Part shown: positions 1 through 7,380 of the stretch, piece by piece
Position numbering within the stretch: position 1 is the stretch's first letter
Layout of the letters: each line of letters opens with the position of its first letter
The notes under the pieces: model-generated
What the model was told of the DNA's origin: nothing
Database searches by the model: none
What the model saw: the letters and a program-made list of their open reading frames with translations, nothing else
Translations under genes and position numbers: made by a program
Source: Lachnospiraceae bacterium
GTDB taxonomy: Bacteria > Bacillota > Clostridia > Lachnospirales > Lachnospiraceae
Assembly: GCA_021200345.1 (NCBI GenBank)
Contig: JAJQGR010000300.1
Span: forward strand, 1-17,309
Direction of reading: 5' to 3'
Length of the DNA: 17,309 bases

Positions 1-539
1 GTCAGAATCAGGTCTCTGGCGTACACGCCCTCCCTCAACTTTCCCGTCAGGTTAAATTTCAGAGTTTCCGGCACCAGCACCCAGGATTTGCCGGTGACCA
101 TGGCGTAGAGATAATCCGTACAGCCCACACCAGTGCCAAAGGCCCCCAGCGCTCCATAGGCGCAGGTGTGGGAATCCGCACCAAAAATCAGTTCTCCGGG
201 GCGCACATGATTCTCCATCATGATCTGGTGGCATACCCCCTGCCCCTCATAAAAGGTGATGCCGTGCTCTTTGGCAAAATCCCGCATCTTTTTGTGACTG
301 GCAGCGGTTTTGGGGCTGTCGCAGGGCACGTTGTGATCCACGATCCACTTAAGCTTCGAGACATCCGCGATGCGGGGATTTTTCAACTGGTTCTGATACA
401 TATCGATGGTCAGGTGAGTGGTACCGTCATTGCTCATCAGCTGATCCACTTCCACTGTATGGATATCGCCGGGGCGCACCTCTTCCACGCCCGCCGCGGC
501 AGCGATAATTTTCTCCGCGATTGTCATGGGTCTTGTCAT
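1..539 (-). CDS. leuC: 3-isopropylmalate dehydratase family large subunit (LeuC-like), partial
   Basis: Partial gene. The ATG lies at 539-537 and the reading frame stays open to the window edge, so only the first 179 residues (of about 420 usual for the short LeuC2 form) are seen. The protein is the catalytic, iron-sulfur-carrying subunit of an aconitase-superfamily hydro-lyase; LeuC with LeuD isomerises 2- to 3-isopropylmalate in leucine synthesis. Visible family marks are NDGTTHLT near residue 37, VDHNVPCDSP near 67, the conserved GADSHTCAYGALGAFGTGVG block near 119-138 that holds the first cluster-binding cysteine (C125 region), and KLREGVYARDLIL at the end. It starts inside the leuD stop codon (ATGA overlap), so the two are translationally coupled. 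The first ATG and a second one five codons later are both possible. The sequence is somewhat unlike textbook LeuC, and a related 2-methyl- or dimethylmalate-type hydro-lyase cannot be excluded. Confidence 0.88.
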   Translation of the reverse strand, partial: MTRPMTIAEKIIAAAAGVEEVRPGDIHTVEVDQLMSNDGTTHLTIDMYQNQLKNPRIADVSKLKWIVDHNVPCDSPKTAASHKKMRDFAKEHGITFYEGQGVCHQIMMENHVRPGELIFGADSHTCAYGALGAFGTGVGCTDYLYAMVTGKSWVLVPETLKFNLTGKLREGVYARDLIL

Positions 540-1033
540 CTTGCGTCCTCCTTCTGTTCACCGGCAGCCGCGTTCAAAGACGCGATCAGGCCACCCTGGT
601 CCAGGATTCCCTGCATATATTCCGGCAGCTTCGTGCAGCTGTACTCTATGCCGTCCACCACCGCCACACCGGCAGACATGTCCAGCTCCATCTCATCCCC
701 GTCCTGCACATGATCGTACAGATCCTTACACACAATCACCGGCAGTCCGATATTGATGGCATTCCGGTAAAAAATCCGGGCAAAGGATTTGGCCACTACC
801 GCTTTCACTCCCAGTGCTTTCAGCACGCCGGGCGCCTGCTCCCTGGAGGAGCCGCAGCCAAAATTCTCATCCGCCACCACAAAATCTCCGGGCTTCACTT
901 TCTGCGCAAAGGTTTTGTCTAACGACTCAAAGGTATGCGCCTTCATCTCCTCAATGTTTGGATACAGTAAATACTGGGACGCGATGATCTGGTCCGTATC
1001 CACGTCCTTATGAAATCTGAATATTTTTCCCAT
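536..1033 (-). CDS. leuD: 3-isopropylmalate dehydratase family small subunit (LeuD-like)
   Basis: Small subunit of an isopropylmalate isomerase type enzyme, 165 residues, the usual size for the LeuD2 class. It forms the swivelling domain that closes over the LeuC active site. Seen in the sequence: DTD at 12-14, the loop YLLY at 21-24, NFGCGSSREQAP at 57-68 (the substrate-binding serine/arginine motif), and SFARIFYRNAINIGLP at 83-98. In methanogen enzymes the loop reads YLRT in homoaconitase and YLVY in isopropylmalate isomerase (from memory), so YLLY favours isopropylmalate. The start at 1033 was chosen because GGGAGG sits four bases upstream; upstream in-frame ATG codons at about 1051 and 1072 have no such site. 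The stop overlaps the leuC start by four bases. The order small subunit first, large second is the reverse of the common leuCD order. No leuA or leuB is in view. Confidence 0.88.
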   Translation of the reverse strand: MGKIFRFHKDVDTDQIIASQYLLYPNIEEMKAHTFESLDKTFAQKVKPGDFVVADENFGCGSSREQAPGVLKALGVKAVVAKSFARIFYRNAINIGLPVIVCKDLYDHVQDGDEMELDMSAGVAVVDGIEYSCTKLPEYMQGILDQGGLIASLNAAAGEQKEDAR

Positions 1034-1115
1034 GTTCCCTCCCAAATTCATGAATGTCCGGCGTTTCGTCATTCAACCGGAAATGATAAACGCCCAAAAT
1101 CCACACACTGAGAAC

Positions 1116-1143
1116 ATTTTACTACATTTTTTTCATTTGTAAA
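1116..1143 (-). promoter_or_regulatory. Putative sigma-A promoter of leuDC
   Basis: On the minus strand TTTACA (1143-1138) and TAAAAT (1121-1116) are separated by 16 bases. This would start transcription near 1109 and give a leader of about 75 bases before the leuD start at 1033. The leader is too short for a T-box. AT-rich DNA lies upstream of the -35 box. Confidence 0.55.
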
Positions 1144-1187
1144 AGACTCTGAATTAAGCAATCCTCATTCCATCTGAGATTAAATCT

Positions 1188-1236
1188 AAAAGCCGACCGT
1201 GAAACAGGGCAGTATCCTGCATAACGTCCGGCTTTT
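1188..1236. terminator. Putative bidirectional intrinsic terminator
   Basis: AAAAGCCG (1188-1195) pairs with CGGCTTTT (1229-1236), and a small inner hairpin (GCAG 1209-1212 with CTGC 1217-1220) fills the loop. On the plus strand the stem runs into five T residues, on the minus strand into TTTT AG ATTT. It lies between the end of the substrate-binding protein gene and the leuDC promoter, so it would serve as a second stop for minus-strand readthrough. The stem is interrupted, so strength is uncertain. Confidence 0.5.
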
Positions 1237-1274
1237 TCCTGTCTTTTATTTTACGATTAAAGCGGCAAAAAGGT

Positions 1275-1346
1275 ATGATACAAGGGACAAAAGGTCATAA
1301 ACTCGGATGCAAGCATCCGTTTATGACCTTTTGTCCCTTGTATCAT
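1275..1346. terminator. Very long perfect hairpin, likely bidirectional terminator or dispersed palindromic repeat
   Basis: Bases 1275-1301 and 1320-1346 are exact reverse complements (27 bp, no mismatch). Inside, after a two-base bulge (1302-1303), CGGATGC (1304-1310) mirrors GCATCCG (1313-1319), so almost the whole 72 bases fold on themselves. On the minus strand it begins 7 bases after the stop codon of the substrate-binding protein gene and is followed by ACC then five T residues, which fits a terminator. On the plus strand it is followed by a T-rich stretch. Arms this long and exact are unusual for a plain terminator; a mobile or repeated palindromic element is the alternative. Confidence 0.7.
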
Positions 1347-1353
1347 TTTATTC

Positions 1354-2373
1354 TTACTGCGCCGCATTCTCCGCAAAAGTGGTATCTACCAGCGCCTCAT
1401 AGCTCACCATCTCCTGAAGTTCCCCGGCCTCCATCAGAATCTGCTCCAGCAGTTCAAAGCTGTCCTGGGAAAAGATCAGCGTTTCCGGCCAGGTATTCTG
1501 GGAGGCATACCGCTCCACAATCAACACCAGATTTTCCTCCTCCGTCTCCGTAAACTGAGGCGCAATCACTGCCGCGATTTCCTCCGCGGTATGACTGTTC
1601 ACATAATCCAGCCCTTTCTGCAAAGCGTTCACAAACCCCTGCACCGTATCCCCGTGTTCCTGCAGATAGGAAGCAGCAGCGGAAAATGCCGTGTAGGGCA
1701 CATAGCCGGAGGCCTCTCCAACAGAAGCCACGATATAGCCGTCGCCTTTCACCTCAAGAGAAGTTCCGTATGGCTCAAATTCGACGCTGTACTCTCCTTT
1801 TCCGCCGGAGAAAGCCGCCGCGGTGGAGCCAAAGTCGATACTTTTATCAATATGGACCTCCTCCGGATTGATGCCGTTCTTTTTCAATACATATTCAAAC
1901 ACCATCTCCGGCATACCTGACGCCCGGCCGCCCAGCACCTCCGCGCCGATCAGCATGCTCCAGTCAAAATCATCAATAGGCTCCCTGGCCACCACAAAGT
2001 TTCCGGCACGCTGGGTCAGCTGAGCGAAGTTGACCACCGGATCATCGACGCCCTGCACATAGGTGTAAATACTGCTCTCGCTGCCCATAAAGCCGATGTC
2101 CGCCTCCCCGGTGAGTACCGCCGTCATGGTCTTATCCGCTCCAAAGCCGGTCACCAGCTCCAGATCAATGCCCTCCTCCTCAAAATAGCTCTCCTCAATG
2201 GCCACGTACATAGGCGCGTAAAAAATAGAATGGGCCACCTCGTTGAGAGTCACTTTCTCCAGCGCCTGCGATGAATCAGCGCCTAAACCGCCTTTCTCTG
2301 TGCAGCCTGTAAAGGCCGCCGTACATAAAAGCACCGCCAGGCCGCAGGCCACGCTCCTTTTCAAAGATATCAT
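1354..2373 (-). CDS. ABC transporter substrate-binding lipoprotein, NMT1/SsuA/TauA-like
   Basis: A 339-residue extracytoplasmic binding protein. The N-terminus has a basic start, a hydrophobic stretch (about 8-20) and a lipobox ending FTGC, so C24 should be lipidated and the protein anchored outside the membrane. The mature part has the periplasmic-binding type II pattern of the NMT1/THI5 and SsuA families: HSIFYAPMYVAIEESYFEEEGIDLEL near 48-73, GADKTMTAVLTGEADIGFMG near 78-97, then GGRASGMPEM near 148. Such proteins bind sulfonates, nitrate, taurine or pyrimidine precursors; the ligand here cannot be told. The ATG at 2373 was preferred over an in-frame ATG at 2454 because the signal peptide begins here and the extra 27 residues look non-coding, though only a weak GGAAA lies upstream. 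No permease or ATPase gene is next to it, so it is an orphan in this window. Confidence 0.85.
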   Translation of the reverse strand: MISLKRSVACGLAVLLCTAAFTGCTEKGGLGADSSQALEKVTLNEVAHSIFYAPMYVAIEESYFEEEGIDLELVTGFGADKTMTAVLTGEADIGFMGSESSIYTYVQGVDDPVVNFAQLTQRAGNFVVAREPIDDFDWSMLIGAEVLGGRASGMPEMVFEYVLKKNGINPEEVHIDKSIDFGSTAAAFSGGKGEYSVEFEPYGTSLEVKGDGYIVASVGEASGYVPYTAFSAAASYLQEHGDTVQGFVNALQKGLDYVNSHTAEEIAAVIAPQFTETEEENLVLIVERYASQNTWPETLIFSQDSFELLEQILMEAGELQEMVSYEALVDTTFAENAAQ

Positions 2374-2493
2374 AAAGATTTCCAAACAATTCTTTTGATC
2401 TATCTTATGCGGATCCGCGCAGGCGGGTTCCCCAGGGAGCCGGATTTTTGCCATAGCCCACAGTCACAGTCTCTTTTGAAGTGACGTTTCATA
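2374..2493. other. GC-rich leader upstream of the substrate-binding protein, unassigned
   Basis: Part of the 208-base gap between the divergent binding-protein and esterase genes. Bases 2408-2450 are notably GC-rich beside AT-rich flanks and on the minus strand contain ATCCG and CGGAT pairing across a C/G-rich loop, plus the palindrome GCGGATCCGC. This could be a structured RNA leader of the binding-protein gene. Its sequence did not match any riboswitch consensus that I could recall, and no convincing minus-strand promoter was found. Confidence 0.3.
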
Positions 2494-2522
2494 TTGTCAT
2501 TTTCCCGGTCCTATGATAGAAT
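2494..2522 (+). promoter_or_regulatory. Putative sigma-A promoter of the esterase-acyltransferase operon
   Basis: TTGTCA (2494-2499) and TAGAAT (2517-2522) are spaced by exactly 17 bases. Each box differs from consensus at one position. Transcription would start near 2529, leaving a leader of about 50 bases that carries the strong ribosome binding site at 2569-2573. Confidence 0.65.
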
Positions 2523-2568
2523 AACACGTAATTTAGACAGATCAGTATCACATTCTGAGACAAGAAAG

Positions 2569-2573
2569 GGAGG
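2569..2573 (+). promoter_or_regulatory. Ribosome binding site deciding a TTG start
   Basis: GGAGG within a longer AAAGGGAGGG run sits 8 bases before TTG at 2582. There is no ATG at a suitable distance in this frame, so the esterase gene is read as starting with TTG. Confidence 0.7.
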
Positions 2574-2581
2574 GTAACAGA

Positions 2582-3523
2582 TTGCTGTCAAAGCCCGTGA
2601 AAGCAATTCTCCACGCGCTCTCATATGGGGGTGTGGAGGTGGAGGCATCCAGACGTCTGGCAGATATCAAGAAGCTGGATCCCATGCGGATCCTGTGTAA
2701 AAAGCTGGATACGGAGATTTACAATGGAGAATACCAAATTCCGGTTCGTCTGTATTTTGCCTCGGAAGAGGAAATGGAACAGGTAACGGCGGCCGGAGCA
2801 CAGGCTGCGCCCAAAACCGTGTTGCTTTTTTTTCATGGCGGCGGCTGGGTAACGGAAAGCGTAGAAAACTATGACAGAGTCTGCGCCAGAATGGCGCAGG
2901 CCACCGGCTGTCTGGTGCTTTCTGTTGAATACCGTCTGGCGCCGGAGTACCATTTTCCGGTGGGACTTCAGGATTGCTACACAGTGGCCAGAGCTTTATT
3001 TCTGGGGCAAATTTTTCCCAAACTGAACCCGGAGGACATTACAGTCATCGGGGACAGCGCAGGCGGGAATCTGGCGGCGGCTGTATCCATGATGGCCCGG
3101 GACAGGAAAGAATTCCGGGTGCGGCAGCAAATCCTGATCTACCCCGCGGTAAATAATTGTTACACAGAAGAATCAAACTATCCCTCCGTTCTGGAAAACG
3201 GGGAGGATTATCTGCTCACCGCCAGGAAGCTGGAGGATTATCTGAACCTGTACCAGAGTGCGCCTTCAGATCGTCAAAATCCTTATTTTGCGCCAATTCT
3301 GGCGGATGATTTTCATGAGCTGCCCCGCACACTGATCCTGACTGCGCAGTATGACCCGCTTCGGGATGAGGGAGAGGCATATGCCAGAAAACTGAAGTCT
3401 GCCGGAAATGAAGTGGAAGTACACCGGATTGAGGGCGCTCTGCACGGCTACTTCGCCCTGGGGATTAAGTTCCTGCATGTACAGGAGAGCTTTGAATATA
3501 TCAATCATTTCCTGGCAAAGTAG
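2582..3523 (+). CDS. Alpha/beta hydrolase, HSL-type esterase
   Basis: A 313-residue carboxylesterase of the hormone-sensitive-lipase (alpha/beta hydrolase 3) family, with no signal peptide, so cytoplasmic. It shows the oxyanion-hole motif HGGGW at 85-89, the YRLAPE block at 117-122, the nucleophile elbow GDSAGG at 157-162 with Ser159, Asp258 in QYDPLRDEGE and His288 in LHGY. The full catalytic triad is therefore present. The length is normal for the family. It starts with TTG (see ribosome binding site). The acyltransferase-membrane gene follows after only 32 bases on the same strand, so the two are very likely co-transcribed. The pairing suggests that the esterase removes acyl groups from the same pool of molecules that its neighbour acylates, but the substrate is unknown. 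Confidence 0.9.
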   Translation: MLSKPVKAILHALSYGGVEVEASRRLADIKKLDPMRILCKKLDTEIYNGEYQIPVRLYFASEEEMEQVTAAGAQAAPKTVLLFFHGGGWVTESVENYDRVCARMAQATGCLVLSVEYRLAPEYHFPVGLQDCYTVARALFLGQIFPKLNPEDITVIGDSAGGNLAAAVSMMARDRKEFRVRQQILIYPAVNNCYTEESNYPSVLENGEDYLLTARKLEDYLNLYQSAPSDRQNPYFAPILADDFHELPRTLILTAQYDPLRDEGEAYARKLKSAGNEVEVHRIEGALHGYFALGIKFLHVQESFEYINHFLAK

Positions 3524-3555
3524 CTTTGCCGTTGTATGTTTAAGGAGATCCGGAT

Positions 3556-5370
3556 ATGCCGGGATTTGAAGAATCACAATGGAGAAAACTGGATAATGCG
3601 GCGATTGCATTTCCTGCGGCAACCGGGAAAAGGGACACCAGGGTGTTTCGTTTTTCCTGTGAACTGAAGGAAGCGGTGAACGAGGAAATATTGCAGCGCG
3701 CCCTGGACCAGACTGTGGAGAAATATCCTCTGTTCCAGTCTGTCCTGCGCAAGGGTCTGTTCTGGTTTTACCTGGAAAGAAGAAATATCCGGGCGATGGT
3801 CACCCCGGAAAAAAAGCCTCCCTGCAGCAAGCTGTATGTTCCGGATCAGAAATCGCTGCTTTTTGAAGTGAGTTGGCATGAAAAGCGGATTAATTTTGAG
3901 GTGTTTCACGCGCTGACCGACGGCACCGGGGCCATGCATTTTCTGCTGGAGCTGGTAAAAAATTATCTGACGCTGGCTCATCCTGAGCAGGAATTCCCTG
4001 CTCCCGAGCCGGAAGCGGATGTCACAAAAAAGGACCAGGAAGAGGACAGCTTCTCTCAATTTTATACTCCCCAAAAAAACAGGGACCGGGAAAAGAAAAG
4101 CGTGGCCGTGCAGTTAAAAGGCGAACATCTGGCTGCAGACGAAATGCGCATTACGGAGGTGGTGGTGCCTGTGAAAGAGATCCTGGCCAAAGCCAGAGAA
4201 CTTCACGTCTCCGTCACAGAGCTGGTTACCAGTATGCTTCTTTGGGCAATTCATGAGGAGATTCCCGTCAACAGACTGCACAGGCCGATCACGCTGATGA
4301 TCCCGGTGAACCTGAGAAACTACTTTCCCTCCCAGTCCATGGCTAATTTCTTCGGCTGGATAGAGGTAGGTTACGTATTTAATGAGAACACCGTATTTGC
4401 GGATGTGCTGAACCATGTAAAAGAGAAATTTAAACAGGAGCTTACAAAAGAACGAATCGCCGACCATATGAACTCACTGGTTCGACTGGAGAAGCATCCC
4501 GCTCTGCGGGCTGTGCCGTTGGAGATCAAACAGTTTTTCCTGATGGCGGGGACAAGCCTGGGCGCAAGGAATGTCACGGCGGTCTATTCTAATATGGGCG
4601 TGATCAGGCTGCCGGACGAGTACCAGGACTACATTGACAGTTTTCACCTTTTTGCCAGCACCGACAGTCTGCAGCTGTGCTCCTGCTCTTATGGGGATGA
4701 CCTGATGCTGGGATTTACCTCAAAGCTTCCCTCAGAGAATATTCAGAGGAATTTCCTGCGGCTTCTGCGGGAAGAGAAGCTTTCCTGCCGGGAGCTGGAA
4801 AAGGATTATCCCGGCTATAAAAAAGAAAGATCTGAAAGTGGGAAAACACTGTTACAGATCTTTACCTTTTTCAGCATCGTCGCAGCAGTGGTCTGCGGCG
4901 TGGTGGATTTTATGATCAATGCCTCCTTCGGGTGGAGTATTTTTGCCACAGCGGGAATTTTTTCCGTCTGGCTGCTGACCGCGGTAGCGTACGAGAAGCG
5001 GCGTAATCTTCTGAAAAACGAAATGTGGCTGTTAATATTTCTCTCACTGATCAGCGTCCTGTGGGATTACTTTACCGGCTGGAGGGGCTGGTCTGTGGAT
5101 TTTGTACTGCCCCTGGCCTCCCTGGCGGTGCTGGCTTCCATGCCAATCATCATCCGGGCGCAGAAGCTGGAAAAGCAGGAATATCTCTTCTACCTGGCGC
5201 AGGCTGGTGTATTCGGCCTCCTCCCGCTGCTGTTGCTGCTGTTGGGTGTGACAAAAATTCCCTACCCATCGCTTGTATGCGCCAGCGTATGTTTTCTGGT
5301 GCTGGCGGGACTTTTCATCTTTTACAGAAAGGACATCCTGCGGGAAATCCACAAGAAATTTCGATTATAA
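3556..5370 (+). CDS. Condensation/alcohol-acetyltransferase-like protein fused to a six-helix membrane domain
   Basis: A 604-residue two-part protein. Residues 1-425 resemble the CoA-dependent acyltransferase superfamily (NRPS condensation, PapA5 and WES/alcohol acetyltransferases): a start strand SQWRKLDNAAIAFP, the active-site motif HALTDG at 118-123 (HxxxDG) and a second block PVNLRNYFPSQSMANFFGW at 250-268 that matches the floor-loop region of these enzymes. Residues 433-590 form about six hydrophobic helices (433-451, 458-477, 490-505, 514-530, 547-566, 572-589); the C-terminal part matches what I remember as DUF6320-type sequence. AAGGAG lies 9 bases before the ATG. It follows the esterase by 32 bases. 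The likely role is to join an acyl group to an alcohol or amine near the inner face of the membrane, perhaps a lipid. The donor, acceptor and product are not known. It ends 8 bases from the convergent beta-helix gene. Confidence 0.8.
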   Translation: MPGFEESQWRKLDNAAIAFPAATGKRDTRVFRFSCELKEAVNEEILQRALDQTVEKYPLFQSVLRKGLFWFYLERRNIRAMVTPEKKPPCSKLYVPDQKSLLFEVSWHEKRINFEVFHALTDGTGAMHFLLELVKNYLTLAHPEQEFPAPEPEADVTKKDQEEDSFSQFYTPQKNRDREKKSVAVQLKGEHLAADEMRITEVVVPVKEILAKARELHVSVTELVTSMLLWAIHEEIPVNRLHRPITLMIPVNLRNYFPSQSMANFFGWIEVGYVFNENTVFADVLNHVKEKFKQELTKERIADHMNSLVRLEKHPALRAVPLEIKQFFLMAGTSLGARNVTAVYSNMGVIRLPDEYQDYIDSFHLFASTDSLQLCSCSYGDDLMLGFTSKLPSENIQRNFLRLLREEKLSCRELEKDYPGYKKERSESGKTLLQIFTFFSIVAAVVCGVVDFMINASFGWSIFATAGIFSVWLLTAVAYEKRRNLLKNEMWLLIFLSLISVLWDYFTGWRGWSVDFVLPLASLAVLASMPIIIRAQKLEKQEYLFYLAQAGVFGLLPLLLLLLGVTKIPYPSLVCASVCFLVLAGLFIFYRKDILREIHKKFRL

Positions 5371-5378
5371 ACAATCTC

Positions 5379-7349
5379 TCATCGTCCTCCCATGCCTCTT
5401 CCCCCCTGGCCGCCCATACCGCCCTGCTGGCCCTGACCGGACTGATCCTGCTGACCGGGTGCCTGGCTTTCCATCCGGCCGGTTTCTCCTGACTGTTCAG
5501 GGACTGTGGTTGTCTGGCCAGTGGAAGGTGTCGTCTGACCCCCGCCTCTTGCGGTGGCAGAAACAGAGCTTAGGGTAACCTCCGCGCTCTGGCTACCCAC
5601 CGTCAGGGTATAGGTCTCCCCCAGCGTCAGATCCGGGGAACTGAATACCACAGAGGATCCGCTCTTGGTCACCGTATACTGATAAATCACGCTGCCATTG
5701 GAATCCGTCACAGTCAGAGCATCTCCCGCCGCAAAAGAAGACGTCAGCGTCACCAGGAAGGAACACTGCTCTGAGGAGGAAGAAAAGCCCTCCGCCATAC
5801 CGGAGCTTCCCAGCGCCAGCACCGTTCCTCCGCTGATGGTACAAGTGCCGCCGGATTCAGTGCCGGAATCAATGGCTCCATTCTGGCTGTCCGTGGGACC
5901 ATTCACAATGACCAGTCCTCCCTCAATGAGGATATCTCCATTGGAATCCAGACCGTCGCCGCCCGCATTGACCACAATACTTCCGTCCGTAATTTTCAGC
6001 GTCGGCATATCGGAAGAAGAGGCAGAAGAGGCCTGACCGCCCCTGCCAAAGCTCCCTGTGGAGCTTCCTCCGTTGGCGTTCAATCCGTCATCGTATGCCG
6101 TCAATGTAATATCGCCGCCGGAAATGGTGATCTGATTGGCCTCCAGGCCCTCATAGCAGTCAGAAATATGGATCGAACCGCCGCCAAATTCCAGCGAATT
6201 GTCCCCATGCATCCCATCATCCCCGGAGGCGATCTCAAAGGAACCGCCGGAAATCACAATGGCCCCATTGGAATGCACCGCGTCATCATAGGAATCCACG
6301 GTAAAGGTGCCGCCGGTGATGGTTACCTGCGTGCCACCTTTCAACGCTTTCGCGCTGCTTTCCGTCTCATCAGCCATATCCCAGTCAGAGCCATATACCC
6401 GCCAGTTTTCGGAAGAGGAATAAGCAGCCTCACTGCTTCCGCCGCCGGTGACAATGTCAAAGCTACCGCCGGTAATGGTCAGCGCCGTTTCTGCCTGAAT
6501 TCCATCCCCGTACACCTCCATGCCGAAAGTACCTCCGGTAATGGTCACAATTCCATAATTTTCTCCCGTGGTATCATTGGACTTAACGCCGTCTCCGCCC
6601 GCTTTAATGGTAAAGGCGCCGCCAGTAATGGTTACAGAATCCTTTCCCTTAATGGCGTGGCCCAGCGCCGTCACCTGAACGGTTCCGCTATCAATCAGCA
6701 GCTGATTGGTGGTCTGTATTCCATTGTTGATGTACCCATATACAATCAGCGTTCCCTCTCCTGAAATGGAAAGGTCGTCCCGGGCATAGATCGCGCCGCC
6801 GCTGGCATCCTCATCCGCCCCCTCCTCCAGGGCGCTGATTTCCACCGCAATACCGCTCTGAAGGGTATTCACTGTTCCTTCTGCCAAAATCAGCTGGGTC
6901 TGCCCCGCATTTTCCACGTAAATCACAGGCTCCTCATCATTGGAAAGAGTCAGTCCGCTCAGGATGAGAATCACCTCATCGCTGCCGCCCGCCTCCACAT
7001 AAATCTGCCCGTTTTCCATGGAGCCGCTGACCAAATAGGTTCCCCCGTCACTGATGGTGACAACGGTGCCTGAAACAGAGGCCCCAAAGCCGTCCACAGT
7101 AATATCATTTTCCGAAAAAACAATCCCGGTCTGATTCTCCTCATCCGGAGTCAGCGCGGAAATATCCGATCGCACACTGACCGTCTCTGAGATGTCAGTA
7201 TCCGTCGCCTCCGCCAGGTTCGTCCCCTCGTCCTCCATCGCCGTCTGCCCCTCGTCCGTCAGGCCGCCGAACACAACTCCGTAGAGAACGCCGCCCACAA
7301 CGACGCCCAGCAGAATCACCCCCGCTATCAACTTTGCCAATGTTTTCAT
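5379..7349 (-). CDS. DUF4353 / Cthe_2159-like carbohydrate-binding beta-helix protein, membrane-anchored
   Basis: A 656-residue surface protein. One hydrophobic segment (5-27) near the N-terminus serves as signal or membrane anchor. From about 75 to 525 it is made of repeated short strands rich in ITGGxFxI and GDG/DDG turns (GGDGVKSN at 251, GDGIQAE at 281, DDAVHSNG at 355, GDDGMHGDN at 376, YDDGLNANG at 419, GGDGLDSNG at 463), the pattern of a right-handed beta-helix that binds calcium. This fits the Clostridium thermocellum Cthe_2159 family, reported to bind polygalacturonate-like polymers. A beta-sandwich-like region (527-597) and a Gly/Gln/Ser-rich tail (602-656) follow. The RBS GAGG is 8 bases upstream. 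It is the last gene of the VTC-DUF4956-DUF4353 operon, 31 bases behind DUF4956. Confidence 0.85.
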   Translation of the reverse strand: MKTLAKLIAGVILLGVVVGGVLYGVVFGGLTDEGQTAMEDEGTNLAEATDTDISETVSVRSDISALTPDEENQTGIVFSENDITVDGFGASVSGTVVTISDGGTYLVSGSMENGQIYVEAGGSDEVILILSGLTLSNDEEPVIYVENAGQTQLILAEGTVNTLQSGIAVEISALEEGADEDASGGAIYARDDLSISGEGTLIVYGYINNGIQTTNQLLIDSGTVQVTALGHAIKGKDSVTITGGAFTIKAGGDGVKSNDTTGENYGIVTITGGTFGMEVYGDGIQAETALTITGGSFDIVTGGGSSEAAYSSSENWRVYGSDWDMADETESSAKALKGGTQVTITGGTFTVDSYDDAVHSNGAIVISGGSFEIASGDDGMHGDNSLEFGGGSIHISDCYEGLEANQITISGGDITLTAYDDGLNANGGSSTGSFGRGGQASSASSSDMPTLKITDGSIVVNAGGDGLDSNGDILIEGGLVIVNGPTDSQNGAIDSGTESGGTCTISGGTVLALGSSGMAEGFSSSSEQCSFLVTLTSSFAAGDALTVTDSNGSVIYQYTVTKSGSSVVFSSPDLTLGETYTLTVGSQSAEVTLSSVSATARGGGQTTPSTGQTTTVPEQSGETGRMESQAPGQQDQSGQGQQGGMGGQGGRGMGGR

Positions 7350-7380
7350 AATGAAATCCTCATTTCTGCGTCACTGATTC

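Noticed and set aside
1275..1553. Plus-strand reading frame of 92 codons starting in the hairpin
   Set aside because: Its beginning is the palindrome itself and the rest is antisense to the binding-protein gene; no ribosome site or family resemblance.
2374..2454. N-terminal extension of the binding-protein gene to the ATG at 2454
   Set aside because: The extra 27 residues lie before a complete lipoprotein signal peptide and no ribosome site precedes the upstream ATG.
2400..2493. Riboswitch (TPP, ZTP or guanidine type) in the leader of the binding-protein gene
   Set aside because: Short pieces such as GTGACTG and CCGCCTG recall ZTP motifs, but the rest of the conserved core, pairing pattern and order do not match any consensus I can recall.
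5044..5352. Minus-strand frame with a poly-glutamine run
   Set aside because: The run is the antisense of leucine codons in a membrane helix of the acyltransferase-membrane protein.
6168..6764. Plus-strand frame of 198 codons in the beta-helix gene
   Set aside because: Its repeated GNG/AASGN pattern is just the antisense of the beta-helix repeats.
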